Below are positions 62,717 to 64,000 of a DNA stretch of 64,000 nucleotides, piece after piece. A program made the translations under genes and the position numbers. This DNA comes from Paenibacillus uliginis N3/975. Its GTDB lineage: Bacteria; Bacillota; Bacilli; Paenibacillales; Paenibacillaceae. How positions within the stretch are numbered: the first letter of the stretch is position 1; each line of letters begins with the position of its first letter. The notes below the pieces were generated by a model. That model had not been told where the DNA came from. It made no database searches and saw only the letters and a program-made list of their open reading frames with translations. The DNA lies in the NCBI RefSeq assembly GCF_900177425.1, contig NZ_LT840184.1, positions 2,904,568 to 2,968,567 on the forward strand. The letters are read 5' to 3'.

Positions 62717-64000
62717 ATGTTCAAAAAGTTACAGAACAAGCTCATACTTATTTTTGCTGTATTACTTATTGCCGCTATGGTTACCTCACAATTAGTGACC
62801 GGCATCCAAATGACTCAAAGCTTGAAAAAGGATCTGGATAAGACAGGAATTGATGGAGCGGAGGCTTTGTCACAGATTACGAAGTTGCGTCTTGATAATT
62901 ATGCTAATGATATTCTGCAATTCAGTGAGCAAGAAGAAATAAAAGATATTCTTAAAAACATAGGCTCGCTAACGCCATCTATGATTAAAGAAATGAACTT
63001 GTATACAAAGATTAATACGGAAATATCAGCTATTTATATGGGTGATTCGGCCAAAAGAATGTATGACTCCGAATCGATAGCATATGAGGCAACTTATAAT
63101 CCTCTTATCAGACCATGGTACAAGCTGGCCAATGACGATCAGGATAATGTACAATTTAGCCAGCCATATATGGATGTTACGAATCAGAAAATGATATTAT
63201 CGATCTCTAAAGCTATTGTAGATAATAATAAAGTCCTGGGTGTCATCGCGTTTGACTTAGAACTGGATGATGTTTCTAAGCAAATTAATGAGAGCGATGT
63301 AGGATATAATGGCTTTGGGTTCATTCTGGATTCCGAAGGAGACCCAGTGGTGCTGCCGGATTCAGATGGCAAAAATCAAAGAAACAGACCATATGTAGAG
63401 AAGATGTATAACAAGGATTCGGGAAAGATTGAGTACAATGAAAGTGGCACGAATAAAATTTTGTACTATACCACATTAGAGCTGACAGGCTGGAAGATCG
63501 GTGTCGTATATAAAGAAAAGGAATTGTTGACACTCGCTTACAATATTCAGCGATTAAACATAATTATTACTTTATGTGCCATCGTTATTTCAAGCATTAT
63601 CATTTATTTTGTCGCCCGTTTCTTTACTAAACCAATTACTCAGCTAACAAATCGGGTACAGTTAATGGCAAATGGTGATTTGACAGTTCAAGGGGAGTAC
63701 AAATCAAAGGACGAGATTGGGCAATTAACGAGTCACTTTAACCAAATGGCTCAAAAAATGCGCGAGGTTCTATCTAAAGTAGTCGATTCCTCCGAGAAAT
63801 TGTCGGATTCGGCGGTGAGTCTGAGTGCAGTATCAGAGGAAACGAAGGCAACAAGTGAAGAAATTGCCCATTCGATGTCGGACGTGGCCAAAGGATCGGT
63901 AGAAAGTGCGAGCAATCTTGATAATATGCAGCGCGTGACAGGTGATCTGGATTCACAGTTTACATTAATCGAAGAAACAATGGGTGATATGCAGATTAAA
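62717..64000 (+). CDS. Methyl-accepting chemotaxis protein, Cache type (runs off the window)
   Basis: At least 428 residues. Start MFKKLQNKLILIFAVLLIAA is the first membrane helix. Then follows a double-Cache sensor domain outside the cell (about 35-275, with YNPLIRPWYKLAND and FGFILDSEGDPVVLPDSDGK). A second helix (about 280-300, IIITLCAIVISSIIIYFVAR) leads to HAMP (FTKPITQLTNRVQLMANGDL) and the start of the signalling coiled coil (SAVSEETKATSEEIAHSM). The signalling tip and the stop lie beyond base 64000. GGGGG precedes the ATG by about 10 bases. Such receptors steer motility towards or away from small molecules. Confidence 0.92.
   Translation, partial: MFKKLQNKLILIFAVLLIAAMVTSQLVTGIQMTQSLKKDLDKTGIDGAEALSQITKLRLDNYANDILQFSEQEEIKDILKNIGSLTPSMIKEMNLYTKINTEISAIYMGDSAKRMYDSESIAYEATYNPLIRPWYKLANDDQDNVQFSQPYMDVTNQKMILSISKAIVDNNKVLGVIAFDLELDDVSKQINESDVGYNGFGFILDSEGDPVVLPDSDGKNQRNRPYVEKMYNKDSGKIEYNESGTNKILYYTTLELTGWKIGVVYKEKELLTLAYNIQRLNIIITLCAIVISSIIIYFVARFFTKPITQLTNRVQLMANGDLTVQGEYKSKDEIGQLTSHFNQMAQKMREVLSKVVDSSEKLSDSAVSLSAVSEETKATSEEIAHSMSDVAKGSVESASNLDNMQRVTGDLDSQFTLIEETMGDMQIK

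Overview
The window looks like a Bacillales chromosome, most likely Paenibacillus or a close relative. The signs are strong AGGAGG ribosome-binding sites with ATG, GTG and TTG starts, rho-independent terminators with long T runs, a YtrA-type GntR operon, an AraC-GH39 fusion, a PTS EIIC with a GH3 glucosidase, an ECF sigma/anti-sigma pair, a Cache-type chemoreceptor, and a hybrid NRPS/PKS locus with a free-standing acyltransferase. The genus is inferred from gene content; no rRNA or marker gene is present.

Layout. 1-7 kb is a patchy accessory region: a decayed phosphotransferase gene, a P-loop kinase, a frameshifted glyoxalase-like gene, a short-chain dehydrogenase whose catalytic Tyr is Phe, a flavodoxin-fold reductase divergent from an AraC regulator, a small hypothetical gene and a GNAT acetyltransferase. 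7.1-10.3 kb is a UvrA-like double-ABC protein with a long extra C-terminal zinc-finger region. 10.6-16.3 kb is a five-gene peptide ABC uptake operon. 16.5-18.3 kb holds remnants and a maltose-type acetyltransferase. 18.4-21.9 kb is a GntR/ABC operon carrying a CPBP-family membrane protein flanked by two paralogous 97-residue membrane proteins. 22.4-28.7 kb is a beta-glycoside island: AraC-GH39 fusion, PTS EIIC preceded by a near-perfect cre box, and GH3.

29.9-57.1 kb is the centrepiece, a hybrid NRPS/trans-AT PKS locus that ends at a clear terminator (57137-57168). It holds a phosphopantetheinyl transferase; a loading NRPS C-A-PCP-E whose A-domain pocket reads as Asn; a GT1 glycosyltransferase; a ClbP-like membrane serine peptidase fused to an ABC exporter; a second NRPS C-A-PCP with an unusual truncated C-lobe tail; a discrete malonyl-type AT; KS-KR-ACP; KS-ACP-BtrH-like acyltransferase; a discrete ACP; a radical SAM enzyme with a Twitch-like cysteine pattern; a Cys-less BtrH paralogue; and a GT2 glycosyltransferase. 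The genes are tightly packed, several overlap, and all lie on the plus strand.

Proposed logic (inference). The chain starts as an N-acyl-D-Asn prodrug, takes one further amino acid (pocket suggests a basic residue), is extended by two malonyl units (the first ketoreduced), and is released without a thioesterase by a BtrH-like papain-fold acyltransferase onto an amine acceptor. A radical SAM enzyme, carrier protein and glycosyltransferases modify it. The peptidase-exporter fusion would remove acyl-D-Asn during export and so activate the product outside the cytosol. The prodrug part resembles colibactin-type systems, and the release part resembles butirosin side-chain transfer. I do not recognise the combination as a described pathway.

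57.5-64 kb returns to ordinary genes: ECF sigma and membrane anti-sigma, a truncated methyltransferase, an amino-acid ABC transporter with a binding-protein/permease fusion, and a chemoreceptor that runs off the window end.
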